A stretch of DNA of 64,000 bases from Pseudomonadota bacterium (GCA_023451735.1 JAEXYH010000088.1:62001-126000), one strand, 5' to 3'; counted from the first letter of the stretch, positions 53,072 to 62,898 are shown. Translations and numbers: made by a program. The notes: generated from the sequence alone by a model not told the origin.

Positions 53072-53527
53072 CTATAGTGGCTTGCGATACTGGATGAAGC
53101 CTGGCGCCACGGCGACCCGGTCATAGAGTCGGCGCGCTGCGTCATTCTTTTCCTGCGTCAGCCAATAGAGGCGCCCGGCGTTTTTATCGCGCGCCAGAAG
53201 CGCGACCTTTTCGATCAGCGCTTCGCCGACACCTCGCCCCCGCTGGCTGTCATCGACATAGAGGTCCTGCAGATAGCATGTCGTATCGGGCAGCCAGGTC
53301 GAGCGGTGGAAGAGCGCATGCACGATGCCGACCAGCTTGCCCTCATCAAAGGCGCCAAGTACATGCATCGGCTCCGCCGGATCGTGAAAGCGCGTCCATG
53401 TGATGTCGTACTGCTCTTTCGGCAGTTCCGATTCGTAGAAACTTATATAAGCCTCGAACAGGGGCTGCCACGCCTCGCGGTCGGATGGTGCCAGTGGGCG
53501 GATTTCGACGGGACGGTTGGCGGACAT
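53072..53527 (-). CDS. GNAT-family N-acetyltransferase
   Basis: 151 aa. GNAT core: LVGIVHALFHRSTW, CYLQDLYVDDSQRGRGVGEALIEKV (motif A RGRGVG) and WLTQEKNDAARRLYDRVAV (motif B). Substrate unknown. The ATG at 53527 has GAGGAGG eight bases upstream; an earlier in-frame start at 53545 is less likely. It lies 24 bases from the hairpin that ends icd on the same strand. Confidence 0.88.
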   Translation of the reverse strand: MSANRPVEIRPLAPSDREAWQPLFEAYISFYESELPKEQYDITWTRFHDPAEPMHVLGAFDEGKLVGIVHALFHRSTWLPDTTCYLQDLYVDDSQRGRGVGEALIEKVALLARDKNAGRLYWLTQEKNDAARRLYDRVAVAPGFIQYRKPL

Positions 53528-53540
53528 GCTTGAGCCTCCT

Positions 53541-53574
53541 CGCAAAAGAAAACGGCGGGGAAAACCCCGCCGTT
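53541..53574 (-). terminator. Terminator of icd
   Basis: On the minus strand AACGGCGGGG, loop TTTT, CCCCGCCGTT (53574-53551), followed by TTCTTTTG. It lies within the leader of the downstream acetyltransferase. Confidence 0.9.
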
Positions 53575-53598
53575 CAAATCTAATCCGAAGATTGTGGC

Positions 53599-54810
53599 TT
53601 ACGCCATCGCCTTCTTGAGGTTTTCGTCAATCTTGTCGAGGAAGGCGGTGGTCGACAGCCAAGGCTGATCCGGGCCGATGAGCAGCGCCAGGTCCTTGGT
53701 CATGAAGCCGGCTTCGACCGTGTCGATGCAGACCTTTTCGAGCGTGTCGGCAAACTTCGTAAGTTCGGCATTGCCGTCGAGCTTCGCACGGTGTGCGAGA
53801 CCACGGGTCCAGGCGAAGATCGAGGCGATCGAGTTGGTCGACGTTTCCTGGCCCTTCTGGTGCTGGCGATAGTGACGGGTCACCGTGCCGTGCGCGGCTT
53901 CGGCTTCGACCGTCTTGCCATCCGGCGTCATCAGGACCGAGGTCATCAGGCCGAGCGAGCCAAAGCCCTGCGCAACGATGTCCGACTGGACGTCGCCGTC
54001 GTAGTTCTTGCAGGCCCAGACATAACCGCCGGACCACTTGAGAGCGGAAGCGACCATGTCGTCGATCAGGCGGTGTTCGTACCAGATCTTGGCAGCGTCG
54101 TACTGTTCCTTGAACTCGGCGTCGAAGATTTCCTGGAACAGATCCTTGAACCGGCCGTCATAGGCCTTGAGGATAGTGTTCTTGGTCGACAGGTAGCAGG
54201 GAACGCCGCGCTGCAGGGCGTAGTTGAACGAAGCGCGGGCGAAATCGCGGATCGAGTCGTCGAGGTTGTACATTGCCATCGCAACGCCCGAGGACGGAGC
54301 GTCGAAGACGTCGTGCTCGATCGTCTGGCCGTCGTCGCCGACGAACTTGATCGACAGCTTGCCCTTGCCCGGGAACTTGAAGTCGGTTGCGCGATACTGG
54401 TCGCCGAAAGCGTGACGGCCGACGATGATCGGCTTGGTCCAGCCCGGAACCAGGCGCGGCACGTTCTGCATGATGATCGGCTCGCGGAAGATGACGCCGC
54501 CAAGGATGTTGCGGATCGTGCCGTTCGGGCTCTTCCACATCTTCTTCAGCTTGAATTCTTCAACGCGGGCTTCGTCCGGCGTGATGGTGGCGCATTTGAT
54601 GCCGACGCCGTGCTTCTTGATGGCGTTGGCAGCATCGATCGTCACTTGGTCGTCGGTGGCATCGCGGTTCTCGACCGAAAGATCGTAATATTCGATGTCG
54701 AGATCGAGATAGGGCAGGATCAGCTTGTCCTTGATCAGCTGCCAGATGATGCGGGTCATCTCGTCGCCGTCGAGATCGACGACCGGGTTGGCTACCTTGA
54801 TCTTCTGCAT
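53599..54810 (-). CDS. icd: Isocitrate dehydrogenase (NADP)
   Basis: 403 aa TCA-cycle enzyme converting isocitrate to 2-oxoglutarate. MQKIKVANPVVDLDGDEMTR is the usual N terminus of the eukaryote-like (type II) dimeric NADP-IDH. The SPNGTIRNILGGVIFREPII loop binds isocitrate, and DDMVASALKWSGGYVWACKN with the paired Asp binds metal. The start at 54810 has AGAGGAAG upstream; a longer frame to 54858 is not used. A strong terminator follows. Confidence 0.96.
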   Translation of the reverse strand: MQKIKVANPVVDLDGDEMTRIIWQLIKDKLILPYLDLDIEYYDLSVENRDATDDQVTIDAANAIKKHGVGIKCATITPDEARVEEFKLKKMWKSPNGTIRNILGGVIFREPIIMQNVPRLVPGWTKPIIVGRHAFGDQYRATDFKFPGKGKLSIKFVGDDGQTIEHDVFDAPSSGVAMAMYNLDDSIRDFARASFNYALQRGVPCYLSTKNTILKAYDGRFKDLFQEIFDAEFKEQYDAAKIWYEHRLIDDMVASALKWSGGYVWACKNYDGDVQSDIVAQGFGSLGLMTSVLMTPDGKTVEAEAAHGTVTRHYRQHQKGQETSTNSIASIFAWTRGLAHRAKLDGNAELTKFADTLEKVCIDTVEAGFMTKDLALLIGPDQPWLSTTAFLDKIDENLKKAMA

Positions 54811-55038
54811 GGACTTCCTCTTGTCGTGGGTGGGCCGAAACGGCCCCGAATGGATCAACGGGTTGCGCTATAACATCGCAGGAGAAGCGTGCAAAGCCGT
54901 GAGACCGCCATTGAGGGCTTTTCTGTGAGATTTCAACGCAGGGCCTTTCCGGCGTTGAAAAACAGCAAGAATGGTCATTGCCAAATATCGGCTCAAGGGT
55001 AATGTCCGCGCAAATCGCCTCGAATACGGATCACCACC

Positions 55039-55569
55039 ATGCGAACTCTGCCGCTCGCTCTTGCTCTGTCGCTTTTATCCACGGTCTCGTTGGCGGCTGA
55101 TCCCGCGGACCCGGTCAAGGAGGTGATGAAGATCACCGAGGATAACTGGAACAGCAACGACAGCGACTGGAAGTTCATCTTCGATCCGGAGCCGCTGGCC
55201 CGTCTGTTCAGCAAACGCTTCCAGACAGCTTACGCCGATGCGGCCAAACATCCGGCCTATGAAACGGAAAACAATCAGCCGGGTGATCCGTTCGGTTATG
55301 ATGTCGTTACCGCCTCGCAGGACGGTTGCCCTCTGCAGGATGTCGTCATTGCGCCGGGTGTGGCGGCCAATGGGAAAACCGATTTCAAGGTCACGTTCAA
55401 GCAGTGGACCTGCATCGACGACGCCGATCTGAAGGATAGTCTTTCGGAAGTGCGTTTCGACGTGGTCGAGGAAGACGGCAAACCTGTTATCGACGATATC
55501 CATCGCGTAGCCGACGGCGAAAGTGATTCCGTCATCGAGGAAATGCAGTCGATCGCCAAGGGGGAGTGA
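55039..55569 (+). CDS. Secreted DUF3828-like protein
   Basis: 176 aa. Signal peptide 1-20 (LALALSLLSTVSLAA-D). The mature part is acidic, with a DGCPLQDVVI...QWTCIDDADL pair of cysteines that may form a disulfide. It weakly resembles the DUF3828 family of periplasmic proteins; function unknown. The FUSC gene starts 46 bases after its stop. Confidence 0.75.
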   Translation: MRTLPLALALSLLSTVSLAADPADPVKEVMKITEDNWNSNDSDWKFIFDPEPLARLFSKRFQTAYADAAKHPAYETENNQPGDPFGYDVVTASQDGCPLQDVVIAPGVAANGKTDFKVTFKQWTCIDDADLKDSLSEVRFDVVEEDGKPVIDDIHRVADGESDSVIEEMQSIAKGE

Positions 55570-55614
55570 TGCCCGACGCGACCCAGGCAGATCTGCCCCG
55601 TTCTGCCTTCTTGA

Positions 55615-57669
55615 ATGTCCGTGCCCTTCGGATCGATCATGCCGACGGTTAAGCTGCGGCGGTTGGCTGCAACATATATTGATCGTCTGCTGGCCCATGA
55701 CCCGGCCTTGTCCCGGGCAAAGATGGGAGCGCGCGTAACGCTCACCATTCTGGCCTCGACCATCACCCTTATTGCTGTCCATCTGGCGGTGACGCCGCTG
55801 CCGTCGATTTCCTACGCACTGGCCATTGTGCTTTCGATCGAGGGTGGCGTCGCCGTGAAGGACAAGACATCGCGCGACCAGTTGACGACGCGCCTGATGG
55901 GCTGTGCCGCAAGCCTTTTCTGCATCACGCTTGCGGCTGCGCTGGAGCCTTACCGGATTGTCGCCGACCTGACATTCCTGTGCGTGATTTTCGCTGCGAG
56001 CCTGGCGCGCGTTTTTGGACCGCGCGGTTTCGCGGTCGGCATGTTCGCTTTCATTTCCTATTTCATCGGCGCCTATTTGCGCCCGACACTGGCTGAACTG
56101 CCGCTCGCAGCATTGGGGCCGCTTTTCGCCGTTGCCTTTGGTCACCTGATCCGAAAATACCTGCTCGTCGACGATTGGCGCCGCGATCTATCCAAAAGCA
56201 TTCGGGCGATAGAGCGCCGTGTATCGGATATTCTCCAGCGCCTTGCTCAGCTGTCCAGAACCGGAACCCTGACGGACAAGGACCGTCTCGAGTTACGCCA
56301 GATGGAGGAGCAGTTGAAAGACGTGGTCCTGATGGCGGAAGGGCTGCTCCCACGCGATCCCGACGGCTCCATGCCAAGCGGAGATGGACCGGTCACGGCG
56401 GTCTCGATAGCCATTTTCGACCTTCATCTGGCGGCCGAAAGCGTGATCGTGCAATCACTCGGGGCTTTGGCGCCCGCATTGCTGTTCGACGCGGTGCTCA
56501 AAGGCTATGCGACCGAGGCGCAAAAAATCGCCGACGATCCGGACATTGCAGGAACCGACGAGCGGACCAAGCAGAGCGTTCATGCGCTGTTATGGCTGCA
56601 GCGGGCTTCAACGGGTCTGCGCGAGGCAACCAATAACCGAGCTTTCCAGCAACTGATGGCTTTTGGCGAGGTGCCTCAGGCCAAGCCATCCATGAAGCCG
56701 GATTTTTCCTGGAAGAATCCGCTCGTCCGAGCTGCGGTTCAGATCACGATCGCCTCCGGCATCGCGATGATTTTCGGATTGCTTTTATCTCGTGATCGTT
56801 GGTTTTGGGCGGTGCTGACAGCATTCCTGGTGTTCAATAACACCCGCTCACGTGGCGATGCGGCACTGCGGGCGGTTCAGCGATCGGTCGGCACGCTGAT
56901 CGGCGTTGCCATCGGCCTTGCCTTGGCGACACTTCTTGCCGGCCATATGGCGGCAACCGTCGTGCTTGCTGCCGTCTGCGTGTTTCTGGCCTTCTATTTC
57001 CTGCAGGTTTCCTACGCGCTTTTAAGCTTCTTCGTCACCATCGTTCTTTGTCTCGTTTACGGACTGATAGGCCAGCTGACGTTCGACGTTCTGCTGCTGC
57101 GCCTGGAAGAAACGGTGATCGGTTCGGTGGCGGGCATGTTCGTCGCTTTCGTCATCTTTCCCTCCTCCACCCGCTCTACCGTCGAACTGGCGCTTGCCCG
57201 TTGGTATGACGCGCTTGGACAATTGCTGGAAGCGGTGAGCAACGGCGAGGAGCGCTACAAGCTGATCGAATTGTCGAACCGGCTTGATGAGGCCTATCGG
57301 GACCTGACCGTCGCCGCACGGCCCCTGGGCAGCGCGTGGTCGCTGGTCACGCGCCCGGGGCCGATCCGGCAGACATTGGCTGTGTTTCTGGCGTCGTCCT
57401 ATTGGGCACGCACTCTGGCGCGGGATTTTGCCAATACCGAAAACCGGGACACCTCTGAAATCCGTCGCGCGATCGACGAGGCCAGGCGGGCGCTTGAGAA
57501 AGCAGCCGTAAGGAAAGCGGATTGTTTCTCCAACAAGATGTCGGGGCATGTTGCGGCCGGCACCCATCTGGCAGCTCCCGGGCAGGGCGTGGCGCATGGG
57601 GCAGATATGGTCGCCAATCTGCTGAACCGTCTTTATCCAGCCGCCGCCGACACGCAAAAGAGCCAATAA
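55615..57669 (+). CDS. FUSC-family inner-membrane exporter
   Basis: 684 aa. Two sets of about five or six membrane spans (residues about 38-165 and 370-515) separated by a large cytoplasmic helical domain, the FUSC/aromatic-acid-exporter (AaeB/YccS) architecture. The second set contains RAVQRSVGTLIGVAIGLALA, the signature region. Such proteins usually pair with a membrane-fusion partner to export aromatic acids; no AaeA is adjacent. The ATG at 55615 lacks a good ribosome-binding site; 55639 is an alternative. Confidence 0.85.
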   Translation: MSVPFGSIMPTVKLRRLAATYIDRLLAHDPALSRAKMGARVTLTILASTITLIAVHLAVTPLPSISYALAIVLSIEGGVAVKDKTSRDQLTTRLMGCAASLFCITLAAALEPYRIVADLTFLCVIFAASLARVFGPRGFAVGMFAFISYFIGAYLRPTLAELPLAALGPLFAVAFGHLIRKYLLVDDWRRDLSKSIRAIERRVSDILQRLAQLSRTGTLTDKDRLELRQMEEQLKDVVLMAEGLLPRDPDGSMPSGDGPVTAVSIAIFDLHLAAESVIVQSLGALAPALLFDAVLKGYATEAQKIADDPDIAGTDERTKQSVHALLWLQRASTGLREATNNRAFQQLMAFGEVPQAKPSMKPDFSWKNPLVRAAVQITIASGIAMIFGLLLSRDRWFWAVLTAFLVFNNTRSRGDAALRAVQRSVGTLIGVAIGLALATLLAGHMAATVVLAAVCVFLAFYFLQVSYALLSFFVTIVLCLVYGLIGQLTFDVLLLRLEETVIGSVAGMFVAFVIFPSSTRSTVELALARWYDALGQLLEAVSNGEERYKLIELSNRLDEAYRDLTVAARPLGSAWSLVTRPGPIRQTLAVFLASSYWARTLARDFANTENRDTSEIRRAIDEARRALEKAAVRKADCFSNKMSGHVAAGTHLAAPGQGVAHGADMVANLLNRLYPAAADTQKSQ

Positions 57670-57731
57670 CCAGCTTGCCGTTGTTGCCCGAGGGGGGTAT
57701 TTCCCGCCGTCAAGAACAAGCGGAAACGAAT

Positions 57732-58571
57732 ATGTCGGGCACTAATAGCGAACGTGAACTTATTGCCGAAGGACCGGCGATCATCCTGGTCGAGCCGCAG
57801 CTCGGGGAAAATATCGGCATGGTTGCCCGTGCCATGGCCAATTTCGGCTTGGCCGAATTGCGCCTCGTTAATCCGCGTGACGGCTGGCCGAATGAAAAGG
57901 CGCGTTCTGCAGCCTCCAAGGCCGATCACGTGATCGATGGCACGAAGGTTTTCGATACGCTGGAAGAGGCGATCAGCGATCTCAATTTCGTCTATGCAAC
58001 GACGGCGCGCGAGCGTTACGGTTTCAAGCCGGTGCGCTCTCCGGTTTTTGCCGCGGCCACCCTGCGGGAAAAATTCAATGCGGGCGAGAAGACCGGGATC
58101 CTGTTCGGCCGCGAACGCTGGGGCCTGAACAACGAGGAAGTGGCGCTTGCCGACGAGATCGTCACATTTCCGGTCAATCCGGCCTTCGCCTCGCTCAATA
58201 TCGCCCAGGCTGTGCTGCTGATGTCCTATGACTGGATGAAGTCCGGCATGGACGATCTGGAGGAAACCCGCTTCCAGCCGATAGAGCAGCGTCCTTCGAC
58301 GAAGGAACAGGTGCTCGGCATGTTCGAACATATCGAAGAGGCGCTGGATGCCCGCGGTTATTTCCATCCGCCGGAAAAAAAGCCCAAAATGATCGACAAC
58401 CTGCGTGCGGTTCTCTCGCGTCGCGCCTTTTCCGAACAGGAGATCAGCGTGTTTCGCGGCATGATCCGCTCGCTTGATCGTTTTCAGCGGCAATGGCCGG
58501 AAAAGGTTGCGCCGAGACAGAAGAAGGCCACGGAGGCAGGGGAGACAGAGGGGAATGACAGCGGCGAATGA
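57732..58571 (+). CDS. trmJ: tRNA/rRNA methyltransferase, TrmJ type
   Basis: 279 aa SPOUT (SpoU) methyltransferase. The N-terminal domain shows IILVEPQLGENIGMVARAMA, LVNPRDGWPN and the knot motifs GILFGRERWGLNNEE and VNPAFASLNIAQAVLLM. A C-terminal helical extension is as in TrmJ, which 2'-O-methylates position 32 of tRNA. The ATG at 57732 is the first with family similarity. Its 3' end overlaps murI by 17 bases. Confidence 0.9.
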   Translation: MSGTNSERELIAEGPAIILVEPQLGENIGMVARAMANFGLAELRLVNPRDGWPNEKARSAASKADHVIDGTKVFDTLEEAISDLNFVYATTARERYGFKPVRSPVFAAATLREKFNAGEKTGILFGRERWGLNNEEVALADEIVTFPVNPAFASLNIAQAVLLMSYDWMKSGMDDLEETRFQPIEQRPSTKEQVLGMFEHIEEALDARGYFHPPEKKPKMIDNLRAVLSRRAFSEQEISVFRGMIRSLDRFQRQWPEKVAPRQKKATEAGETEGNDSGE

Positions 58572-59355
58572 GCTGAGGCCCATCCTCGTATTCGATTCGG
58601 GCATCGGCGGACTAACTGTGCTGCGCGAAGCGCGCGTGCTGATGCCCGAGCGTGGTTTCGTTTATGTCGCGGATGACGCCGCCTTTCCCTATGGCAGCTG
58701 GGAGGAGGGCGCTCTGCAGAGCCGCATCCTTTCGCTATTCGAAAAGCTTCTTGCGGAACATCAGCCCGAAATCTGCGTCATCGCCTGCAATACGGCCTTC
58801 ACGCTTGCCGGCGCAGCGCTTCGCAAGAAATTCCCCGATATGACTTTTGTTGGCACTGTGCCGGCGATCAAGCCTGCGGCTGAGCGTACCCGTTCAGGGC
58901 TGGTTTCGGTTCTGGCGACGCCCGGCACAGTCAGGCGCGCCTATACGCGCGATCTCATTCAGTCCTTCGCCGCCCAGTGTCATGTCCGTCTCGTCGGATC
59001 CGAAAATCTCGCCCGCATGGCGGAAAGCTATATCCGGGGCGAACCGATTTCCGATGATGCGGTCGCTGCCGAGATCGCTCCCTGCTTTGTCGAAAAGGAT
59101 GGCAAGAAAACCGATATCGTCGTTCTTGCCTGCACGCATTATCCTTTCATGGCCAATCTTTTTCGCCGTCTGGCGCCTTGGCCGGTGGACTGGCTCGACC
59201 CGGCCGAAGCGATCGCAAGGCAGGCCCGGCGCAAGGCGCCGCTCATCGATGGTACCGAACATCCTGATGGTTTCGACTTTGCCGTCTTCACCTCGGGCAA
59301 TCCGGATTTTGCTACGCGCCGGCTGATGCAGGGCTTCGGTCTTCGTGCCGGCTGA
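58555..59355 (+). CDS. murI: Glutamate racemase
   Basis: 266 aa, makes D-glutamate for peptidoglycan. FDSGIGGLTVLREARVLMPE opens the fold, and the two catalytic cysteines lie in VIACNTAFTLAG and VVLACTHYPFMANL. The DDAAFPYGSWEE loop is as in rhizobial MurI. The ATG at 58555 lies inside the trmJ frame with AGAGGGGA upstream, so translation is coupled. Confidence 0.95.
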   Translation: MTAANELRPILVFDSGIGGLTVLREARVLMPERGFVYVADDAAFPYGSWEEGALQSRILSLFEKLLAEHQPEICVIACNTAFTLAGAALRKKFPDMTFVGTVPAIKPAAERTRSGLVSVLATPGTVRRAYTRDLIQSFAAQCHVRLVGSENLARMAESYIRGEPISDDAVAAEIAPCFVEKDGKKTDIVVLACTHYPFMANLFRRLAPWPVDWLDPAEAIARQARRKAPLIDGTEHPDGFDFAVFTSGNPDFATRRLMQGFGLRAG

Positions 59356-59494
59356 AACATCGCCGAATTCATGACTGTTGCCATCGTGCAACAAATTCAA
59401 CTTTGGGTGCAATTTTCGATTGTGGACGCTTGCGCGTTTCGGAAGACCGTGCAATGTTCCCGACATCCGCAACTCAAATCAAGGGAGCGCAGAG

Positions 59495-59596
59495 ATGAAT
59501 ACATATTTTGCTTATACGCGCCTCTCTGGCGGATCCGTCCGAACCATGCGGGTGAATAGCCCGCGCAATATGCTCGGACTGGCATTCAAGGGCTGA
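59495..59596 (+). CDS. 33-residue hypothetical peptide
   Basis: MNTYFAYTRLSGGSVRTMRV then NSPRNMLGLAFKG, basic and without a span. GGGAG lies about seven bases upstream of the ATG. The good ribosome-binding site is the only support. No family recognised. Confidence 0.45.
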   Translation: MNTYFAYTRLSGGSVRTMRVNSPRNMLGLAFKG

Positions 59597-59756
59597 TAAC
59601 GCCCGAAATCCGCCTTTTGGCATCTTTCTCAATCTAAACTTCGATCTGACGTGACCGGTCTGTCCGCCTGACGGCTTTTGCCGCCTGCACTTCCGCGCGC
59701 GTCTTTCCCAACCACGAAAGGACCCGCTCGCTATCGCGAGACGGGGCGGAAAAGCT

Positions 59757-60008
59757 ATGCGTGAAACGCACGTAATGGTTGCTGATGTTCTGTCGGCAGA
59801 AATGGACGCTCTGCATCAGCGCCATGGTCCGTGGCGTCTGATCCGGGCACTCGTTGCAACCCTCGTCAGGCGGTCTTCACCGTTTGCGGCGAACCGTTCA
59901 TCCGATCTCGACAATCATATGCGCCGGGATATCGGTTTGCCGGAGATCGCTCCTGAGGTCGACCGTGTCCTTGAGGCTCGGCTTGTTCAATGGAAGAACT
60001 ACCTGTGA
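59757..60008 (+). CDS. DUF1127-like small protein
   Basis: 83 aa. The C-terminal part has SSDLDNHMRRDIGLPE, the LxxHxRRDIGLPE motif of DUF1127, preceded by an Arg-rich helix (WRLIRALVATLVRRSSPF). Longer than the compact 47-48 aa forms at 46.5-47.0 kb. GGAAAAGCT precedes the ATG. Its stop overlaps the GTG start of the next acetyltransferase. Confidence 0.75.
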   Translation: MRETHVMVADVLSAEMDALHQRHGPWRLIRALVATLVRRSSPFAANRSSDLDNHMRRDIGLPEIAPEVDRVLEARLVQWKNYL

Positions 60009-60460
60009 GCTCGGGCGTGGCTTATCGCCGACTGGCGCTGACAGACATGCCTGCCGCGTCGAATGTGTTTCGCACCGCATTCGACGCGCGACTTCCATGG
60101 CTGGCTGGCCGTCACACACCGGAAGAGGACATGGCCTTCTGGTCGGGATATCTATTTTCGAACTGCACCATCTGGGGCGCCGGGCGGCAGGATGAGCTGC
60201 TCGGCGTCATCGCGTTTCGAGAAGGGTGGGTAGATCAGCTCTATATCCTGCCGCCAGTTCAAGGGCAGGGGATCGGCTCGCGCCTGCTCGACATAGCGAA
60301 GGCCAACCATGACCGCCTTGATCTCTGGACTTTCCGCACGAACGAGGGTGCCCGACGTTTCTACGGATACCACGGTTTCGCGGCCGTTCGGGAAACCGAT
60401 GGTGCAGACAATGAAGAGCGTGAGCCCGATACCCTTTACAGCTGGCGTCGATGCACCTGA
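60005..60460 (+). CDS. GNAT-family N-acetyltransferase
   Basis: 151 aa. GNAT core: ELLGVIAFREGWVDQLYILP, PVQGQGIGSRLLDIAK (motif A Q-x-x-G-x-G) and WTFRTNEGARRFYGYHGF (motif B). The GTG at 60005 is chosen: it overlaps the DUF1127-like stop (GTGA), and GGAAGAA lies six bases upstream. An ATG at 59990 is an alternative. Substrate unknown. Confidence 0.88.
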   Translation: MSSGVAYRRLALTDMPAASNVFRTAFDARLPWLAGRHTPEEDMAFWSGYLFSNCTIWGAGRQDELLGVIAFREGWVDQLYILPPVQGQGIGSRLLDIAKANHDRLDLWTFRTNEGARRFYGYHGFAAVRETDGADNEEREPDTLYSWRRCT

Positions 60461-60522
60461 AACACATACTTGTCACGCGGATATTTCCGTGACTTGATCT
60501 GCTTGCACCTGAGGAAACCTCC

Positions 60523-61161
60523 ATGTCGCTCGAACACTGGCTTGCATTCGTTGCCGCATCCGCCGTGCTGCTGGCAATTCCGGGACCGACCATCCTTCTT
60601 GTCATTTCCTACGCGCTGAGCCACGGCCGCAAAGTGGCAAGTGCGACGGTGGCAGGCGTGGCTCTGGGGGATTTTACCGCCATGACCGCTTCGATGCTTG
60701 GCCTCGGGGCTCTGCTGGCGACATCCGCCATGCTGTTCACGGTGCTGAAATGGGTCGGTGCCGCCTATCTCATATATATTGGCATCAAGCTCTGGCGCGC
60801 TCCGGTATCCGGTCAGGTTTCAGTCGTCGATGACACCGATGCGCCAATCGTCCGGCCATTCCGCGTCTTCCTGCATACCTATGCCGTGACCGCGCTGAAT
60901 CCGAAGAGCATTGTCTTTTTCGTCGCTTTCCTGCCGCAGTTTCTCGACCTGTCGCGACCTCTCTTTTTCCAGATGACGGTTTTCGAAGTGACATTCCTCT
61001 TTCTGGCAACCATCAATGCCGCGCTTTATGGGCTCCTGGCATCGATGGCGCGCAACACCATCCGCAAGCCGAAGGTCCAGCGCATCGTCAATCGTACCGG
61101 TGGTTCACTGATGATCGGCGCAGGCCTTCTATCGCTCGGTTTCAAGCGTGCCGCCGCCTGA
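60523..61161 (+). CDS. LysE/RhtB-family exporter
   Basis: 212 aa, six membrane spans. The N terminus LEHWLAFVAASAVLLAIPGP with TILLVISYALSHGRKVASAT is the RhtB-family signature, followed by GAAYLIYIGIKLWRAP. These proteins export amino acids or homoserine lactone-like molecules; the substrate is not determined. GAGGAAACC precedes the ATG. It lies 62 bases after the acetyltransferase and may be co-expressed. Confidence 0.9.
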   Translation: MSLEHWLAFVAASAVLLAIPGPTILLVISYALSHGRKVASATVAGVALGDFTAMTASMLGLGALLATSAMLFTVLKWVGAAYLIYIGIKLWRAPVSGQVSVVDDTDAPIVRPFRVFLHTYAVTALNPKSIVFFVAFLPQFLDLSRPLFFQMTVFEVTFLFLATINAALYGLLASMARNTIRKPKVQRIVNRTGGSLMIGAGLLSLGFKRAAA

Positions 61162-61312
61162 TCGCAAATGTCTGATCTCAAAGCCTGTTGATTTTTCTCA
61201 CTTGCCCGGCGAAACGAATCTCGATCTCTGTTAAGGGGAGGGTTCGGCGAACTGCGTCCCCGCAGATTGAGTGCCGACAAACCACCAATCTACGGCATAC
61301 GAGGGCAGCATA

Positions 61313-62836
61313 GTGCAAGTCGGCATCGATATGGGAACTGTGACCGGCGGCGCGCCGGCCAAGCTCGATATCGAGGAGCTTCTGGCGACGCGTCTGCTTG
61401 TTCAGGGTAATTCCGGTTCGGGAAAATCGCATCTTCTGCGGCGTCTGCTGGAGCAGTCTGCGCCTTGGGTGCAGCAGGTCGTCATCGATCCGGAAGGCGA
61501 TTTCGTCACGCTGTCGGATAAATACGGCCATGTCGTCGTAGATGGTGAACGCACCGAAGCCGAACTTGCCGGCATCGCCAACCGCATCCGCAAGAACCGC
61601 GTCTCCTGCGTGCTCACGCTGGAAGGTCTCGATCTCGAAGAGCAGATGCGGGCCGCAGCCGCTTTCCTGAACGGCATGTTCGATGCCGATCGCGATTACT
61701 GGTACCCGGTTCTCGTCGTGGTCGACGAAGCGCAGATGTTTGCGCCCTCCGTCGGAGGCGATGTTTCCGAAGACGCCAGAAAAATGTCGCTCGGCGCGAT
61801 GACCAATCTCATGTGCCGCGGCCGTAAGCGCGGTCTGGCCGGCGTCATCGCCACACAGCGTCTGGCAAAGCTTGCCAAGAATGTTGCGGCCGAAGCCTCC
61901 AATTTCCTCATGGGGCGAACCTTTCTCGATATCGACATGGCGCGCGCAGCCGACCTGCTCGGCATGGATCGCCGCCAGGCGGAAATGTTCCGCGACCTGA
62001 AACGCGGCAACTTTGTCGCGCTCGGTCCGGCTCTGTCGCGCCGCCCGCTGCCGATCGTCATCGGCAATGTGGAAACCTCCGCACGTTCGTCCAGCCCCAA
62101 GCTGATGCCGCTGCCGGATGCGCCACAGGATGTCGAGGACCTGATCTTCACGCCGGATCCGGAGGAATTCGCCCGGCCGATCACCGCTGTCCGTCGCCCG
62201 ACGCCGGCGCCGCGCCCGACCACCGATATTCTGGCAGAACTCTCCCGTTCGACGCCGGCTGCGATCCAGCCTGCGTCCAACGAATCGCGCGTGGCCATGC
62301 CGGAGCTGACCGAAGAAGAGCGCGAAGAACGTCTGATGGCGGTCATGTCGGAAATTCTCGACGATCCGCAATCTGCTTATCGGACGGATTCCGTGCTCTA
62401 CCAGGATTTTCTCGTGCGCGCCCGCATGCGCCGTCTGCCCGGCCCGCCGATTTCGCTCAGCGATTTCCGCCGCCGCACGGCGATTGCGCGTTCCGGCGTC
62501 GATGCGACCATGGCGGCAAGCGAAGCCTGGGCGACTGTCCTGTCGCTGTCGAACGGCGTTTCCGACGATCTGCAGGGCGTTTTCCTGATGATGGCGAAGG
62601 CCGCACTCGGTGCCGAACCTTGCCCGTCCGATGCCCGCATCGCCCGTGCTTACGGCACCCATTCCGCGCGCCGCGCCAGACGCCTTCTCGGTTATTTCGA
62701 GGAGCAGGGGCTGATTGTCGTCCATACGGATTTCGCTGGCAAGCGCATCGTCGCTTTCCCGGACCTGCAGGCGGAAACCGCACCCGGAAGCGCCGAGGCG
62801 CCGGACGAGGGCGATCTCAAGATCGCTGCGGAGTAA
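61313..62836 (+). CDS. HerA-type ATPase (DUF853-like)
   Basis: 507 aa. Walker A VQGNSGSGKSHLLRRLLEQS at about 30-49, Walker B PVLVVVDEAQMFAPS near 141, and the FLMGRTFLDIDMARAADLLG sensor segment. A Pro-rich linker (about 255-330) leads to a C-terminal helical part. The HerA/FtsK-like fold is clear, but no NurA nuclease partner lies nearby, so the role is unknown. The GTG at 61313 has GAGGG seven bases upstream and matches rhizobial homologues (VGIDMG). Confidence 0.85.
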   Translation: MQVGIDMGTVTGGAPAKLDIEELLATRLLVQGNSGSGKSHLLRRLLEQSAPWVQQVVIDPEGDFVTLSDKYGHVVVDGERTEAELAGIANRIRKNRVSCVLTLEGLDLEEQMRAAAAFLNGMFDADRDYWYPVLVVVDEAQMFAPSVGGDVSEDARKMSLGAMTNLMCRGRKRGLAGVIATQRLAKLAKNVAAEASNFLMGRTFLDIDMARAADLLGMDRRQAEMFRDLKRGNFVALGPALSRRPLPIVIGNVETSARSSSPKLMPLPDAPQDVEDLIFTPDPEEFARPITAVRRPTPAPRPTTDILAELSRSTPAAIQPASNESRVAMPELTEEEREERLMAVMSEILDDPQSAYRTDSVLYQDFLVRARMRRLPGPPISLSDFRRRTAIARSGVDATMAASEAWATVLSLSNGVSDDLQGVFLMMAKAALGAEPCPSDARIARAYGTHSARRARRLLGYFEEQGLIVVHTDFAGKRIVAFPDLQAETAPGSAEAPDEGDLKIAAE

Positions 62837-62898
62837 GGGACTTAAGGCCTATTCCGCTGTTGACAATTCCATGACACCCGCCTAAAGACCGCCCAGCA

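Noticed and set aside
57165..57180. CCCTCCTCCACCC on the plus strand, like the cuckoo motif
   Set aside because: It is within the FUSC coding sequence and not in a hairpin loop.
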